The translations under genes were made by a program, and so were the position numbers. Below, in pieces: positions 22,773 through 37,700 of a stretch of DNA of 64,000 nt (within the stretch, counting starts at the first letter, position 1; each line of letters starts with the position of its first letter). A model generated the notes under the pieces. It was not told the origin of the DNA and made no database searches. It worked only from the letters and a program-made list of their open reading frames with translations. Origin of the DNA: Oasisia sp. SBJ-2009 (Eukaryota; Annelida; Polychaeta; Sabellida; Siboglinidae); assembly GCA_964017155.1 (NCBI GenBank), contig OZ024865.1, positions 18,464,087-18,528,086 on the forward strand, read 5' to 3'.

Positions 22773-25700
22773 CTAAAACACAACCATTTCATTTGTGAGT
22801 TATTAATAGCATCAACAGATAGTAAAATATATGTTTGCTTCATATTATACACTTTAGTTGGCCTGCTGGGTTAATGATAATATTCTTATGCTGCACTTTT
22901 AGTGTGTAACACATTATAAGTGATCTTTTTGAAATGGTAACATTTAGAAACTGACGTATCCATATATAAAAACATCATGCATAAATATACAAATAATATT
23001 CGTAAAAGAGCATTCTACGGAGGGTGGTGACGACACTGTAGTTGGGTAAAAATAAACAATTTAACCCACTGGCTAACTAGTAACACTAATATGTTTCTCA
23101 TCCTCATGAAAAATCTAAATCTCCCGTTTGTGGAGAACATTGCTGAAATTCTTAACTTTTATTGCAAGCTTTCTGTAGACCTGCAATGTATCGTTCTTCG
23201 ACAACATGGACAGGGTCTTAAAATTGATCAGATTGGCGGAGATGATGAGTCGAAACGTTGTACGTTTCAAAAGATATGCTGTAAAGTAAGTTAATTTCTT
23301 ACAAAGTTTCTGACCAAAAAAAATGTGTAAGTATAAAATAGGTACTCGCCCGGGGGAGTACTGTTAGCCAAAAGATACCCAGCCTGTTCTACTCAATTTG
23401 GGCAAGTATTAAGTACAATCCCTGCTACAGTGCCTGGCACTGAGAAGATGGAGTGTCAGTGTTGTGTCACCTACCCACTCCTCCTGGTCTCTCCTGGGAC
23501 GAGACTGTGGTCTCTGCTTGGTAGAGACACCTCGTGGCATGGCGTAGTTGTACTGGGCATTGCTGCGTACCACATTCCAGTCCTACAATGACAGAGATGT
23601 TGTCACCAACGTCACGTCGTCACTATTTGCTGCATTCAACTAACTAGCAAGTTGGTTCTGATTCGACCAGTCCTGTAGTTTAGTGTAGTACCTGCGGTAT
23701 AACTGTAAAATAGTGACTATATATTATGATAAATTATAATTTTTCTGGTTAAAGGTGAAATGAACATAAAAATTATAATTAAACCAAGTAAATAACATAC
23801 TAATATGATGCTATTTATACAGGTTTAACTCCTTACAACTTTTGTAGTTTATATATACACACGCAGTTTACCGTCTAAAAATCAGCCCATCTGATCGATT
23901 TCCGAGTGAAATACCGAAGTGAATATAAGTGTCAGTGGCTGCCGCTTGGAAAGTACTGATGACGTAATATGTACCATAGAAAATTTCGCCATATGAAGTC
24001 AGAATCTGGCGAGTCAGATTTGGACAGTTATGTGGCTACTGTAAGAACTTGTTGGTCGGTGAAAGCATACAGTGGTGAACCACTGGCTTCAGTAGTCACA
24101 AAAAACAAGCAGGAAAGCGACATTGAGCACAAGAGAAACGGAGAGGGTGAGTTACCAGGGGCCGCTGCCGTCGGTGGACTACTGTTCGAAGACCCAAACA
24201 TTCCTACGGTGGAACAAAACATCGAAGTGGATAGTGTCGATGAAACACCATGATGGTTGGTGGTATATTGTATGCGCATTTATGACTGTATTAATTGGTG
24301 TGATAGGAATATTACATTTTCAAAGACAGAAAAGTAATAGTAGTTTTATTAATACCAACGGTATCGTATTGCCACGTAATTTCGCTATTGTAATGCATAA
24401 ACTTCAGACTTTATTTCTTCCATACAGTAATAATAATCCTGTGGTTGATTATTCTATTACTTTTGAGTTTCACGTCTAGCCAGGCAAAAGTAACGACGCA
24501 GAAAACACTTTTAGGCTTGGAGTTTAGATGAAATGTGTCGATCACTAAAAGTGTCAGTGCAATTTGGACGATGTCTGTAAGCAAATGTGTTTGGACTGGT
24601 TATATCTGGATGTCGTGGGATCCCAGTATACAAGTGAACTTAATAATAAATAGAAATATTCAATTTGATCATCAAGCACTAATAATGTATAATGCGTTTG
24701 TAGATATCAAATATTAATGTTACAATAAACTCTTCAATGATGGTTGAATCGAACGACGACATGAACATGAAAATGAAATGGTCCTTGACCTGAGGCTAAT
24801 CATTGACAAACATGTGCTCCCTAAAAATTAAATAATAAACAGATGTTTCAGTTGGACATCATAGCAACCATTCGTAAATAGGGCACTTACGCAGAATTTG
24901 GACCAACCTCAATTGTGCAATTATAACCTTATATTTGCCAACATTTGATACATATTCTTGCCACCATTTGTGTTAGAATCGGAACGACTTATCTCCAAGT
25001 TCCGCCGTTTCTGGAAAGGCAAGCTACGCCTTCGGCTTCGCCTTTCCTTCGTTTCTATCTCCCGGATTCGCTTAAAAATTGTTGGGATTATTTGGCATGT
25101 TTAGTGTTGATTTCTTCAAACGTTGTCGACCTGGCTTAATACACACAGACTGGTAAACAGCTGGATCTGTGACGAAACACGAACTGTCAAAATAATCTTG
25201 GCATAACATAAGCGAGAACACCGACACCGAGTCGGTGTCCAGTTGACTCGACCGACTTGTTTGATCCACTGCCTTCGTCGCCTTGGCTCTTTCTCTATTG
25301 AAAACTAAAGAAGTTCTTTCCGGAATTATCCCCGTTGCTGCATCCAAAAGCTACGCAGAATACCATGTTTTATTCGATGAAGAAGAACACCGCAAGACAC
25401 CATACACCGAGAATACCATTGAAATCCTCAACCTGCTGCTAGCGTCTATGGTACATATGACGTCACACTCACGGAAACACCCGAAGGCAAAATTCCATAG
25501 GCGGTGTGTGAGGAAGTATTCTTATTTGCATGATTTTATCAAATATATTTGTTTTCAAGTATTCATACTACACGGTTATATTATGTTATATATATTCTAT
25601 TAACCACAGCCTTTAATCTAGCATGTTCATTTCACCTTTATAATTGATGTCCTCTCTGAAAATAATAATAATTCATGAGTGTACATAACTGTTTATTTGG

Positions 25701-28700
25701 GAAAATTATGTTATTTGATTGTGCATAAATTTTAAATGTACTAATTAGTAAATGAACACAAAATTTTAAATCAGTAAATGTACACCAATCTTATTATGAC
25801 CCAAATTCACTTTCTTAATAACAGTTAAAAATGGTAGTTTAATTGAGAGAGCAACTTTAAGACGATTCTGCTACTTACAATGTTCCGGGGAACTGGGGCC
25901 ACCCGGGGGGCACCAGGGGGTAGGGCGACCCCCCTGCCAGACACCCCCTGGATGTTCTGCCATAGTCGACTGTGTTTCATAAACGGTTGTTGGTACGTCA
26001 ACCGTCTGATGTTGGCACCATCGTCAGTGTCACGACGCTGTCGCTTGGTACGGCAGCAGTAGTAGATGATGATGACGATGGTAAGAATGATGACAGTGGC
26101 ACCCATCAATGACCCAATCACTATGGCAACCACTGGCTGCTCCTCTGTGTCACCTAAAAATAATAATTACAATTAACTGGTACTACAACAATAAATATTA
26201 AAGTTCCAGCTCCTAAGTTTTATTTTTTTCATTTAATATTATGTTCTTATGTTGGAAGTTCATTGCCTGCCAATTTGTGTTTAGTTACTTTATTAAGCTC
26301 GGAACAATGTTTGCAATTTGAAAGATTATGCATACATGTTCAAATGGTAAACGTAACATCCAGTTTCAAAACAAAATTGATTGACAATAATGCCGAGTCA
26401 AGCAGAGCACCCTTTTATGTTTAACTTTCCCACATTCTAGACAGCAGACTTCCTAACATAAATTACTGTTCGACCAATTCTGGGCCGCGGAGCTGGCACC
26501 CTCCCTTTAATGCAGCTTCCTCAAAAGGCTTAGCATATAGTGAATCTGTCTTTTATGCCTAAATATGTAACGTGTGTGAATGTTTTTAATCATATCTGCA
26601 ATCAGTATACATTTATTTAAGTGGTTGAAATAATTAATTCTGATTACATCTGGTAACTCACAAAAGCCAAAAATTTTAGTCTGTAGTATATTGAATTTGT
26701 CAGTGATGTGGCTAAAAGGAAAACAAACACACAAAACATATGCATAATCTGAAGATTCTTAATTTTGACATCACCCGAAGTAATTTTCAGAGGCAGAATT
26801 AAGTAACTTAATTGTTCAGAGCATAGAAAACGGCTCAAGAAAAATGTGACTGGATCTGGGGTCCCAGGAGGATATGCGACCTAAATATACCCACATAGAT
26901 CTCAACCTGCTGATGTACTAAGTACTAACCCTGTCTGTGGCTTGTCCCAGTGACAGAGTCGACCTTGAAGCTGCCAAACGTTCCACTCTTGGCTTCAGTC
27001 TTGACACTCTCTATGATATCACCAAGTGTCTGTGATGCTTTGTCTTTCAACACTGCCACAGTGTAATCCACCACGACACTCCCCGGCCTGGAGGAACAAG
27101 TCACTCTACATTCAAGTACTGTCATTATTATCTTGATCAGAAAATATATTAAAATAAAAAAATCCTAGAACGGTCAAGAAGACTCCCATTAACCCTTTAC
27201 ATTCCATGACAGCTTATCACAATATGATTCCCATAACATGTACGCGGTCCTAACTTAGGCCTGTTGCTTGCTGAGTATCACATTGACCACAGTCCTCCAC
27301 TTTTGTCAGCTTGATGCTATGTTCTCGATTTCTCTCTGTCTCTCTCTCTGTCTCTCTCTCTGTCTCTCTCTCTGTCTCTCCCTGTCTCTCTCTCTGTCTC
27401 TCTCTCTGTCTCTCTCTGTCTCTCTCTGTCTCTCTGTCTCTCCCTGTCTCTCCCTGTCTCTCTGTCTCTCCCTGTCTCCCTGTCTCTCCCTGTCTCTCTG
27501 TCTGTCTCTGTCTCTCTCTGTCTCTCTGTCTCTCTCTCTGTCTCCCTGTCTCTCTCTGTCTGTCTCAGTCTGTCTCTCAGTCTGTCTCTCAGTCTGTCTC
27601 TCTGTCTCTCTCTGTCTCTCTGTCTCTCTCTGTCTCCCTGTCTCCCTGTCTCTCTCTGTCTCCCTGTCTCCCTGTCTCTCCCTGTCTCCCTGTCTCTCCC
27701 TGTCTCTCCCTGTCTCTCCCTGTCTCTCCCTGTCTCTCCCTGTCTCTCTCTGTCTCTCTCTGTCTCTCTCTCTGTCTCTCTCTCTGTCTCTCTCTCTGTC
27801 TCTCTCTCTGTCTCTCTCTCTGTCTCTCTCTCTGTCTCTCTCTCTGTCTCTCTCTCTGTCTCTCTCTCTCTGTCTCTCTCTCTCTGTCTCTGTCTGTCTC
27901 TCTCTCTGTCCTATCTGCTTTCTTTCACTTTCACTCTCTCTCCTTTCTCTCTCTGGCTTGCCAGGTGAAGATTTCTGCAGGTTTCCTCACTGCATGTTCT
28001 AGCCGCCACATTTTCACTTCGCTCCATTTCGGTTTTTTCTTTTGATAGTAGTTAATTCCCGGTAATGTAGTAGTGTTGGGCACTTTGTCTGACCATTAGG
28101 ATGAAGGTATATAGTCTTCTTTGGGTTTTCTAGCTACTTTGCCAAGTCTCAGGGCCATAGGGTAACACTAACCTCACATCTTATTTAAGTATACTCAGCT
28201 TGGTGTTAAGCCTGATTTATTTTGCCTTCAAAAAATGTTCACATCTACAAATTGCAATACCATCACTTATTTCCATCTTATAAGTATTAGACAAAGTGTT
28301 CACCCACCATATGTTATATCATACACATCATTTATAAGTGTTATTCACAGTAGTGAACATTAATTTCATTTAAAGGATAACATGTTACCAATGCCAACAT
28401 TTAAGCAAACGAACCACCCAAATAGGTTGTTTCATCTTCATTCAATTGTACTATTTCATAATATAGATATTGACAATATTTACCTGAACTCAACATCAAT
28501 AATCTGGAACTTGGTTCCGTGAAGACGTCTTGTCAGAACTTCCATCAGCTAAACAGAAATGAAATGAAACAATTTTGTACATAACTGGCAAAACAACCTC
28601 CTCCATATTGCTCCCACATCCACATGTAATTATATTTTGTAAATCAGAGTGTGAACCTTCATGGAGGGTGTAATGTTTTTTATAATAAAGAGAATGTGTG

Positions 28701-31700
28701 GTCTTCTGCACTTTATAATCGTTACCCACAGTTCATGTGGGCTTTTATAAATCAAGAATGCTAGCTTTGTGATTCTTCAACACAGTTCTTTCTTCAATTC
28801 TTCAATTTTACATTGCTTAAACATAATAATTTACTTTCCTGCAGTTTCTACAGACATATACAATACAAAATAAGTTAATAAAATAACTATATAAAGGCAA
28901 TACAAGCAAGTTATAAAATAAATATGTAGATGAATAATTAAGACTAAAACATTATTGTTGGTTAAAACACAAAATAAATTCATTAGTAAAGATACATAAA
29001 AATAAATAAGTAAAAACTAAATAAAATTGTAACAATTTTTTTTTATCCATCTCTCTATATGGACTCTATATCACTTCCCCTGACACAAGCATCACGTAGA
29101 GAGGAAAAGCTTTCATTTTATGGTTTATCTTCCAAAAAACATGAGAATGAGGAGCGAATAAAACTGCCCAACCTCTACAGTAAATTTACTCAAACCATTT
29201 TCAATCAACTATCTTCAATGCTAGAGAGTTAGTCTACAATCTGACAGACAGCCACATCAAACCAAGTTATTCATTGCCCATCAAAGTGCTAGGGACGGCA
29301 GTATACAGAATGAAACAGTTTGATGAGAGATTGTGCCAGAGTTGCCCTTGAGAACTATTTCAAGTGTTCAAAATCACTGCCAGTGCAGACGTTCAACACT
29401 GTAAACCTTTAAGTCAGGTTGGTGGCCCTCAGTAAATACTGTGAGAACCAGGAAATATTGCAATTCAAAAAATGTCATATAGTTTACAGTTGATGTTAGT
29501 AAGTTGACCACCAACGTCACAAATTTGATGGACCCTTGACCACCAACGTTTGAGCCAAAGTGTAGAGCACTGACCGTTTTGATGACTTCTGCTCTGAGTT
29601 CTTTGTAAGCTGATGTTGTCCTGTCCTTCAGTGCTGGCTGGAATGACTCACTGGTCAGTTTCACACTGACCGTTACCTCAGACCGTACTTCTGCCGGGAT
29701 TATCACAGTTGTTGTCACCCATGTTGTTGTAGCAGCTGTTGTTTCTGCTGCTGTTGTTATCACTTTTACTGCTGTAGTTTCAGCAACAACTGTTATTATT
29801 GCATCTGCTGCTGTTGTTCCTTCCACTGCTGTTGTTTTATATGCTGCTGTTGTTTCAGGTGCTGTTGTTGTTCCTTTCATTGCTGTTGTTTTATCTGCTG
29901 CTGTTATTGCTTCTGCTGCTGTAGTTTTAGGTGCTGTTGTTCCTTCTGCTGTTGTTGTTTTATCTGCTGCTGTTATTGTTTCTGCTGCTGTTGTTTCAGC
30001 AGGTGTTGCTGTTGTTCCTTCCACTGCTGTTGTTCTTTCTGGTGCTGTTGTTATTCCTTACAAAAAATAAACAATTATTTCTTTTATATGTAAGCAAGCT
30101 ATTTGTATCCTAAAAACAGACTTTAAACATTTTCTCTCCCTTGTAGTTAAGTACCACTGTTTATAACATTCTAGTTGTCTTCTACAACACATTTTCCATG
30201 ATCTGTTAGTTCCACTCCATGTCCCCAGGTAGACCACAAAGAACTCTTTGTGCACCAACACAATTAAACAGACTATTGAACATACACTGTATATTCCAAG
30301 TCTTATATTACATTGGCTTAAACAAACCCCTGCCCGCCACTACCTAGTAGTACCTAGTTCTCAGTTAAGGAAGAGAGAAGGACTAGAGGACATGGAGTTA
30401 CATTAGCAAAGAAGCAGTGTAGATTAGATATTAGAAAATTTTCATTTTCACAAAGAACAGTAAATGAATGGAGCAGATTATCGGCTGATTGTGTAGGTGC
30501 TAGTAGTGTTAATATGTTTAAAAATAAAATTGACATGTACCTAAGAAGGGCGGGGTACATTTAGATAGATAGGTTGGACTCTCGATAAGCCAAAGGGCTT
30601 CCTTGTCCACCTGCCATCTTGAGTTGATTCTCTAGGTGGCAATCTTGTTAAATCTTGTTAAATCTATACCCAGTAGTACCTACCCAACTGGCAGTTTGTT
30701 CCTGAGTAACCAGCTGGACAGGTGCAATTGTAGCCGCTGCTGCCCCTGGCACAGGTGGCATGGTTCTGGCACGGGCTGCTGGCACACGCATCTATCTCTG
30801 AATCAAAAATCAAACGTATATATGGGTGGACGAATATAATTATGTACATTTTGTCTGTATATCCTATGACAGTTTACCTTTATACATAGGACAACCCATA
30901 AGTAATTATGTGGTAAGGGGTCTCTCTAAGTGGGTAGTTTTTATATACACATTTGTATAACTTCGCTGACTAGAGAGTCTGGTGACTTAACCAGCTTTTG
31001 CATGCTATCCATGTGAGTCACTAAATGTACTGCCACCTCACAGAGCCTGGGTAACTGAGGTCAACGCTGCCATAATTCCTGCTTCATAAACAAATGCAAA
31101 TTTTTATTTGTGTTTATTTGTGTATGGATATACATGTAAGTCTAATGTTGAATACATTTAAGGGTACAGTACAATCTTATAAAAGTATGTCCATATTTTA
31201 CTTTTATTTCATTTAAGTTTGCTTCAGAGCCAATCAGCGTCTCTATGCTATCCCTGGTGGCAACATTGGCACAGCAATAAACCCCACGGCGGATATGAGG
31301 GGCTAAAAAGTGCTGCCACCTCACAGAGTTTTGGGTAATCAAAGCTATGCCCACAGCAGGACGTTGACCTACCTGTCTCACAGGTGACTCCGAGGAAGCC
31401 TTGAGGACAATTGCAGCGGTACTTGTTGACGCGGTCAGTGCAGGAGCCTCCGTGTAGACACGGAGAACTCTCGCAGTCGTCCACGTCTGGTAAAGATAGC
31501 ACAAGACTACAGTAATACTGTGACATGTCATTTAGAAGAACATGTCCTCCTGAAGCCTCTTTTGTGTGTTCACTATATATAAAAAATAGATTTGAAGGAT
31601 TGTGGGAGTGAAGAGATCAGACAAGAGAAGGGATGACCTGAGAGTGGAGGTTGGAATGAAGACAAGTTTTAAGAAGAAACTGATGAGGAGTAGGCTGATA

Positions 31701-34700
31701 TGGGCCGGTCTTGTGGAAAGATTGGAAGATGAAAAACTGGCAATTAATGACCAGAAAGTGGAGGGGGAAAGGAGGATATGAAGACTGAGAATGTGACGGG
31801 AGGACTGTGTTGGGAGAGGTGGAGAGAGTGGGAGCAGAATGGAGAACAACAGCAAAATATAGAAGTTGCATGGTTACTGTTGATAGAGAACGTTGTGAGA
31901 GAAAAGTGAGGAGGAAAGAAAAGACAAAGAAAAGATGATAGTAACCATGGCCAGCCTCACCCCTGATGACAGGGACAACAAGAGAACAACACTACCCTGG
32001 ACCATTGGGTTAAGTGTTCATCTATCAACTGGCGAATATTTCAAAAAGTAGTTATTTTGAATTGGTTCCGGAAAAAGGAGTTGAGTTGATTATTTAAGTC
32101 GGCAGTGATTCCCATGTGATGCCACTGGAGCTAGATATTAACCACCTGGTGCACACAGTGGCAATAGTATACATTAAATTGCCACGGGAATTAATTTAAA
32201 GACGTGTAATGGTGACAATAGTCATCACTGATTTGTAACAACATGGACATGTATAAGTAAGTAGGTTTGGTATACAGGTTTTGATAGAACTAACAAATTG
32301 TGACAGAGTGGCTGTTTTGAAGGGTATGTTGCTTCCAAGATCTGGCCGCTTTGTAGGGTTTTATGGTAGTGAACTCAAATATATCTCTAGAAATGGATCA
32401 CATTTTACTTGTGACAACAGTTTCTTCTTCTTCTTCTAACACAGCTCAACTATAACTCATCTTTGAACAATCCTTGAAGAACATTGGTGACAGATTAATT
32501 GGCACAGATCAGATGATTCGACTTCACAGGAAACAAATTAAATCATGGAGGTTTTATGCATCGACTGACCATACTAAACATACACACCTGTCTCACAGGT
32601 GAGTCCAGTGTAGCCAGGTGGGCAGGTACAGGTGTATGCCTGGAAGGCGTCTTCACAGGTAGCGCCATGTTGACACGGGCCACTACTGCACTCGTCCATC
32701 TCTGTAAATGTAAGAGTTGTCATTCAAAATGACATGCTCCATATTACAGGGGGATGCCAGCTCCTCCGCCAAGAATTGGCTGAGCAGTAATTTGTAATGG
32801 GAAGTCCGCTGTCTAGAACATGGGAAAGGTAAACATCAAAGGGTATTGTGGTTAACTCTGCTCACCTTGGCAATATTTCCAATGAATTTTGTTTTGAAAC
32901 TGAACGTTTTCTTTACCTTTTGAACATGTTACAGGCAAAATCTTTCCAGTTGCGAACATTGTTCTGAGCTTATTAATTTATTAAACACAAAATGGCAGGC
33001 AGTAAACCTTCAACATACATGTTGTAGCCATAAGAATATAATATTAAATGAAATAAAAAAACCTAGGAGTTGGCACCCTCAGATTAGAAACATTTAACAA
33101 GATTATTGCTGAGAGCAAGAAATCAAGATGGCACATGGAAAAGAAACCTTTGGCTGATAGTGAATCCAAACTTGTTTATTCTTCAGTAAAATGGACAGAG
33201 ATATTGGTCTGATAACCAGACATAGATACAGATGGACAGAAAATGAGAATTTTGCAATGGCACACTCAATTAACATGTGCTGTATTTGGGCTGGTCCACA
33301 AAATTAGTTAATAGATGTTCCATGATTGTATCAGAAAAGGTAAAATTAAATAAATGTACACCAACAAACTAGCATGTCTTAAAGCAAAGTTGGACAGCTA
33401 GATAAGTATTTTTTAATGCATAATTAATTTATTAAAAAGCTTTAGAAAAGGTTTTACCGAGTAAAAATTATATGGACATTTTCTCTGCCAGAACCCCCAT
33501 TTCCATGGCACCACAAAATGGCCATAGAACGATAGAATTCATAGCATATCTAGAAAAGTACAACACTCGGTAAGTGAAGCTGACATGTTGCACTCATCAA
33601 CAAATGACAGGGTTAGTTGATTGATCTCAATGGCCAGCAGCTCTATCATCATGTAGCTATGGCGCTCTTATAAACATCATGTAATGGGGCAGAGCTCACA
33701 TTACTAAATATAATTATTATGAATAATTTACATCGTAAAAAGTCAAACAAAACAGGCGATCATCTAGATCAATGCACTGTAGTGGTGGCATTCATATTCG
33801 AATTTCGAACCTATTATTCTATTATTATACACTCTAAACAATGGGTGGGCTGTCAGTTGTTGTGTGTGGTGTTGGTGAGATGCCAGAGTCCATGGGGGTG
33901 GCTCTGTGGCATTTGGTTTCTTCAAGTCACACAACAAGGTGAGTCAACGTTTTGTTGGAGGAAGGGGTGCAATTCTAATGAGAGCAGGGTGCAGTGTTAT
34001 AGTTATAGAGGTAATTGACTGGATATTACTCTCTGTCTGTCTGTCTGTCTCTCAGTCTGTCTCTCAGTCTGTCTGTCTCTCAGTCTGTCTGTCTGTCTGT
34101 CTCTCCTCTCTCTCTGACTGTCTATGTCAGTGTATCCCTCCCTCCCTCCCTCCCTCCCTCCCTCCCTCCCTCCCTCCCTCCCTCCCTCCCTCCCCCCCCC
34201 CTCCCCCCCTCCCTCCCTCCCTCCCTCCCTCCCTCCCTCCCTCCCTCCCTGTCTGTCTGTCTGTCTCTCTCTGTCTCAGATCCTCTGTCTGTCTGTCTGT
34301 CTCTTTTGGCTGTCCATCGTGTTTAATGATAATATCAATGTTGGGATATGCTTTGCTATTTGGTGAAAGATCTGTTCTATTCATTTATTCGCCCCTGAAA
34401 TGTTGTTTAACAAAAATAAATTACTTTGGTGCATAGTATGTGAAATATACGTTTCGACACATCAGCTATGAGTCCTGGTCAAGTACGGGTACCATGTGAT
34501 ATGGCTTAGGTTCTGGTGGGATAATTTGGCTGACAAAACAATTTTTTTTTGACCCATGACCAACATGCTCCACACCTGAAAATGCTATTCTTGCTCATAG
34601 TGACAAATCTGATAAAATGTACACAACTATACAAACTACACTGTGCACCTACACTAAAATTTGTTATCCTGTCAAGACACACACATTTTCAGGATAAACT

Positions 34701-37700
34701 AGTGTGTATGTAAATTTTGACAAATAAAAATATCAGCCAATTCTAAGCCTTTGTGACCCACTCAAAATGGCGACCAAAATGTGGGTCACAACCAAGTACC
34801 ACTGATGTAGATTTAATGGCTAGGGTTATGCATTTCACAGCACATACTAGGCTGAGAAAATCTATACTATGCATGGCAACCTATGAACAAAAAGTAAATT
34901 TTTGTTTACCTGTTGCTATGGTGTGCAAAACAACCACCAGCAGATGTGCATTTATAATTTACTGCGACCTCAGTAAGTACCAAGCAGGAGGTGAGAGGCG
35001 TATAGCGACTATTTGTTTTTTGCTGATTTGTAATCCTTTGGAGCGATCAATATGCAGGCAGACCATGTCACGGTTGTCACTGGGCAACACCTGGTGGACC
35101 TTAATGTTGTTGTTCTCTTGTTGTCCCTGTCATTAGGGGTGAGGTCAAAGTAAAGCTAAATTCTTATTTAGCACAGTACCCAATCCCCAGGATTGTTCAA
35201 AGCACTTTTACACTTTACTTCCCTGACAGACCTGTTCAATCAGACACCATCGCAAGTTTTCTGGGAAACATCTAATCATATGCTACAATTAATAGGCTGC
35301 TCGTACACATATCCACCACTGTCTATAGCCAGGTACTCATTTATACAACTGAGTGAACTGGAGCAATATAGAGTGAAAAAACTTGACCAAGATTTCAGCG
35401 CCGCAGCACAGGATTAAAACTTGGGTCCTCTTATTTGAGAGTCCAAAGCCCTACCCCTGAGCCACGGTGCTCCACAAGGATGACCGTGGCGACTGTCGTC
35501 TTTTCTTTCCCCTCCTCACTTTTCACTGACTGTCTTCTCTATCACCAGTCTCCAACTCCTTTTATCTGTTGCTGTTGTTCTCCATTCTCCTCCCCATCTG
35601 TCTGGATCTCTCTTAACACAGTCCTCCCACCACTCTCTATTCTTTTCCCTTCACTTTCTGGGCATCTGCCCTCTTTGCCAATGTTTCATCTCCCATTCCT
35701 TCCACATGTCCGGCCCATTTCAACCTACTCCTCGACAATTTCTTCTTAAAACTTTCCGTCACTCCAACGTCCATTCTTCTCTTATCCTCTCTCTTCACTC
35801 CCACGATTCTTCTTATCCAGTTATTTTCACAAACCAGCACCTTCTCTTGTTTCTCTGTTAGTGCCATTGTTTCTAACATTGTTTCATACATGTATGTCAT
35901 GGTAATATATGAGGTGAGCACCTTTCCTTTACGTTTGCGAGATATCCATCTGTCTCCCATCACTCCATCCATTTCAATGTATTCCATTTCAGCACGATCA
36001 GAGAAAAGAGCCTTCAGGTACGATGACGGCATCACTGGCCAGACCTTGGTTTCTCTTGGTGCGAGTCTGTGTCATCTCCAGTCTGTGTCTTCTACTCACA
36101 CAACAAGGTGAGTCTGTGTCATCTCTAGTCTGTGTCTTCTACTTACACAACAAGGTGAGTCTGTGTCATCTCTAGTCTGTGTCTTCTACTCACACAAGGT
36201 GAGTCTGTGTCATCTCCAGTCTGTGTCTTCTACTCACACAACAAGGTGAGTCTGTGTCATCTCTAGTCTGTGTCTTCTACTCACACAACAAGGTGAGTCT
36301 GTGTCATCTCCAGTCTGTGTCTTCTACTCACACAACAAGGTGAGTCTGTGTCATCTCCAGTCTGTGTCTTCTACTCACACAACAAGGTGAGTCTGTGTCA
36401 TCTCTAGTCTGTGTCTTCTACTTACACAACAAGGTGAGTCTGTGTCATCTCTAGTCTGTGTCTTCTACTCACACAACAAGGTGAGTCTGTGTCATCTCTA
36501 GTCTGTGTCTTCTACTCACACAACAAGGTGAGTCTGTGTCATCTCCAGTCTGTGTCTTCTACTCACACAACAAGGTGAGTCTGTGTCATCTCTAGTCTGT
36601 GTCTTCTACTCACACAACAAGGTGAGTCTGTGTCATCTCCAGTCTGTGTCTTCTACTCACACAACAAGGTGAGTCTGTGTCATCTCCAGTCTGTGTCTTC
36701 TACTCACACAACAAGGTGAGTCTGTGTCATCTCTAGTCTGTGTCTTCTACTTACACAACAAGGTGAGTCTGTGTCATCTCTAGTCTGTGTCTTCTACTCA
36801 CACAACAAGGTGAGTCTGTGTCATCTCTAGTCTGTGTCTTCTACTCACACAACAAGGTGAGTCTGTGTCATCTCCAGTCTGTGTCTTCTACTCACACAAC
36901 AAGGTGAGTCTGTGTCATCTCCAGTCTGTGTCTTCTACTCACACAACAAGGTGAGTCTGTGTCATCTCCAGTCTGTGTCTTCTACTCACACAACAAGGTG
37001 AGTCTGTGTCATCTCTAGTCTGTGTCTTCTACTCACACAACAAGGTGAGTCTGTGTCATCTCCAGTCTGTGTCTTCTACTCACACAACAAGGTGAGTCTG
37101 TGTCATCTCCAGTCTGTGTCTTCTACTCACACAACAAGGTGAGTCTGTGTCATCTCTAGTCTGTGTCTTCTACTTACACAACAAGGTGAGTCTGTGTCAT
37201 CTCTAGTCTGTGTCTTCTACTCACACAACAAGGTGAGTCTGTGTCATCTCTAGTCTGTGTCTTCTACTCACACAACAAGGTGAGTCTGTGTCATCTCCAG
37301 TCTGTGTCTTCTACTCACACAACAAGGTGAGTCTGTGTCATCTCCAGTCTGTGTCTTCTACTCACACAACAAGGTGAGTCTGTGTCATCTCCAGTCTGTG
37401 TCTTCTACTCACACAACAAGGTGAGTCTGTGTCATCTCTAGTCTGTGTCTTCTACTCACACAACAAGGTGAGTCTGTGTCATCTCCAGTCTGTGTCTTCT
37501 ACTCACACAACAAGGTGAGTCTGTGTCATCTCCAGTCTGTGTCTTCTACTCACACAACAAGGTGAGTCTGTGTCATCTCCAGTCTGTGTCTTCTACTCAC
37601 ACAACAAGGTGAGTCTGTGTCATCTCCAGTCTGTGTCTTCTACTCACACAACAAGGTGAGTCTGTGTCATCTCTAGTCTGTGTCTTCTACTCACACAACA

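Noticed and set aside
25283..25603. 106-codon plus-strand frame with [13 protein letters not shown]
   Set aside because: Looks faintly like a transposon-encoded protein, but I cannot link it to a family and the flanking frames are closed.
27268..28045. Two 244-codon Ser/Leu frames
   Set aside because: Translation of a CT/CTGT simple repeat within an intron; both frames are equally open.
33719..34018. Coding exon ending at the GTGAGT near 33939
   Set aside because: The donor is good but no frame shows a recognisable domain; kept only as a possible founder of the 47-bp repeat.
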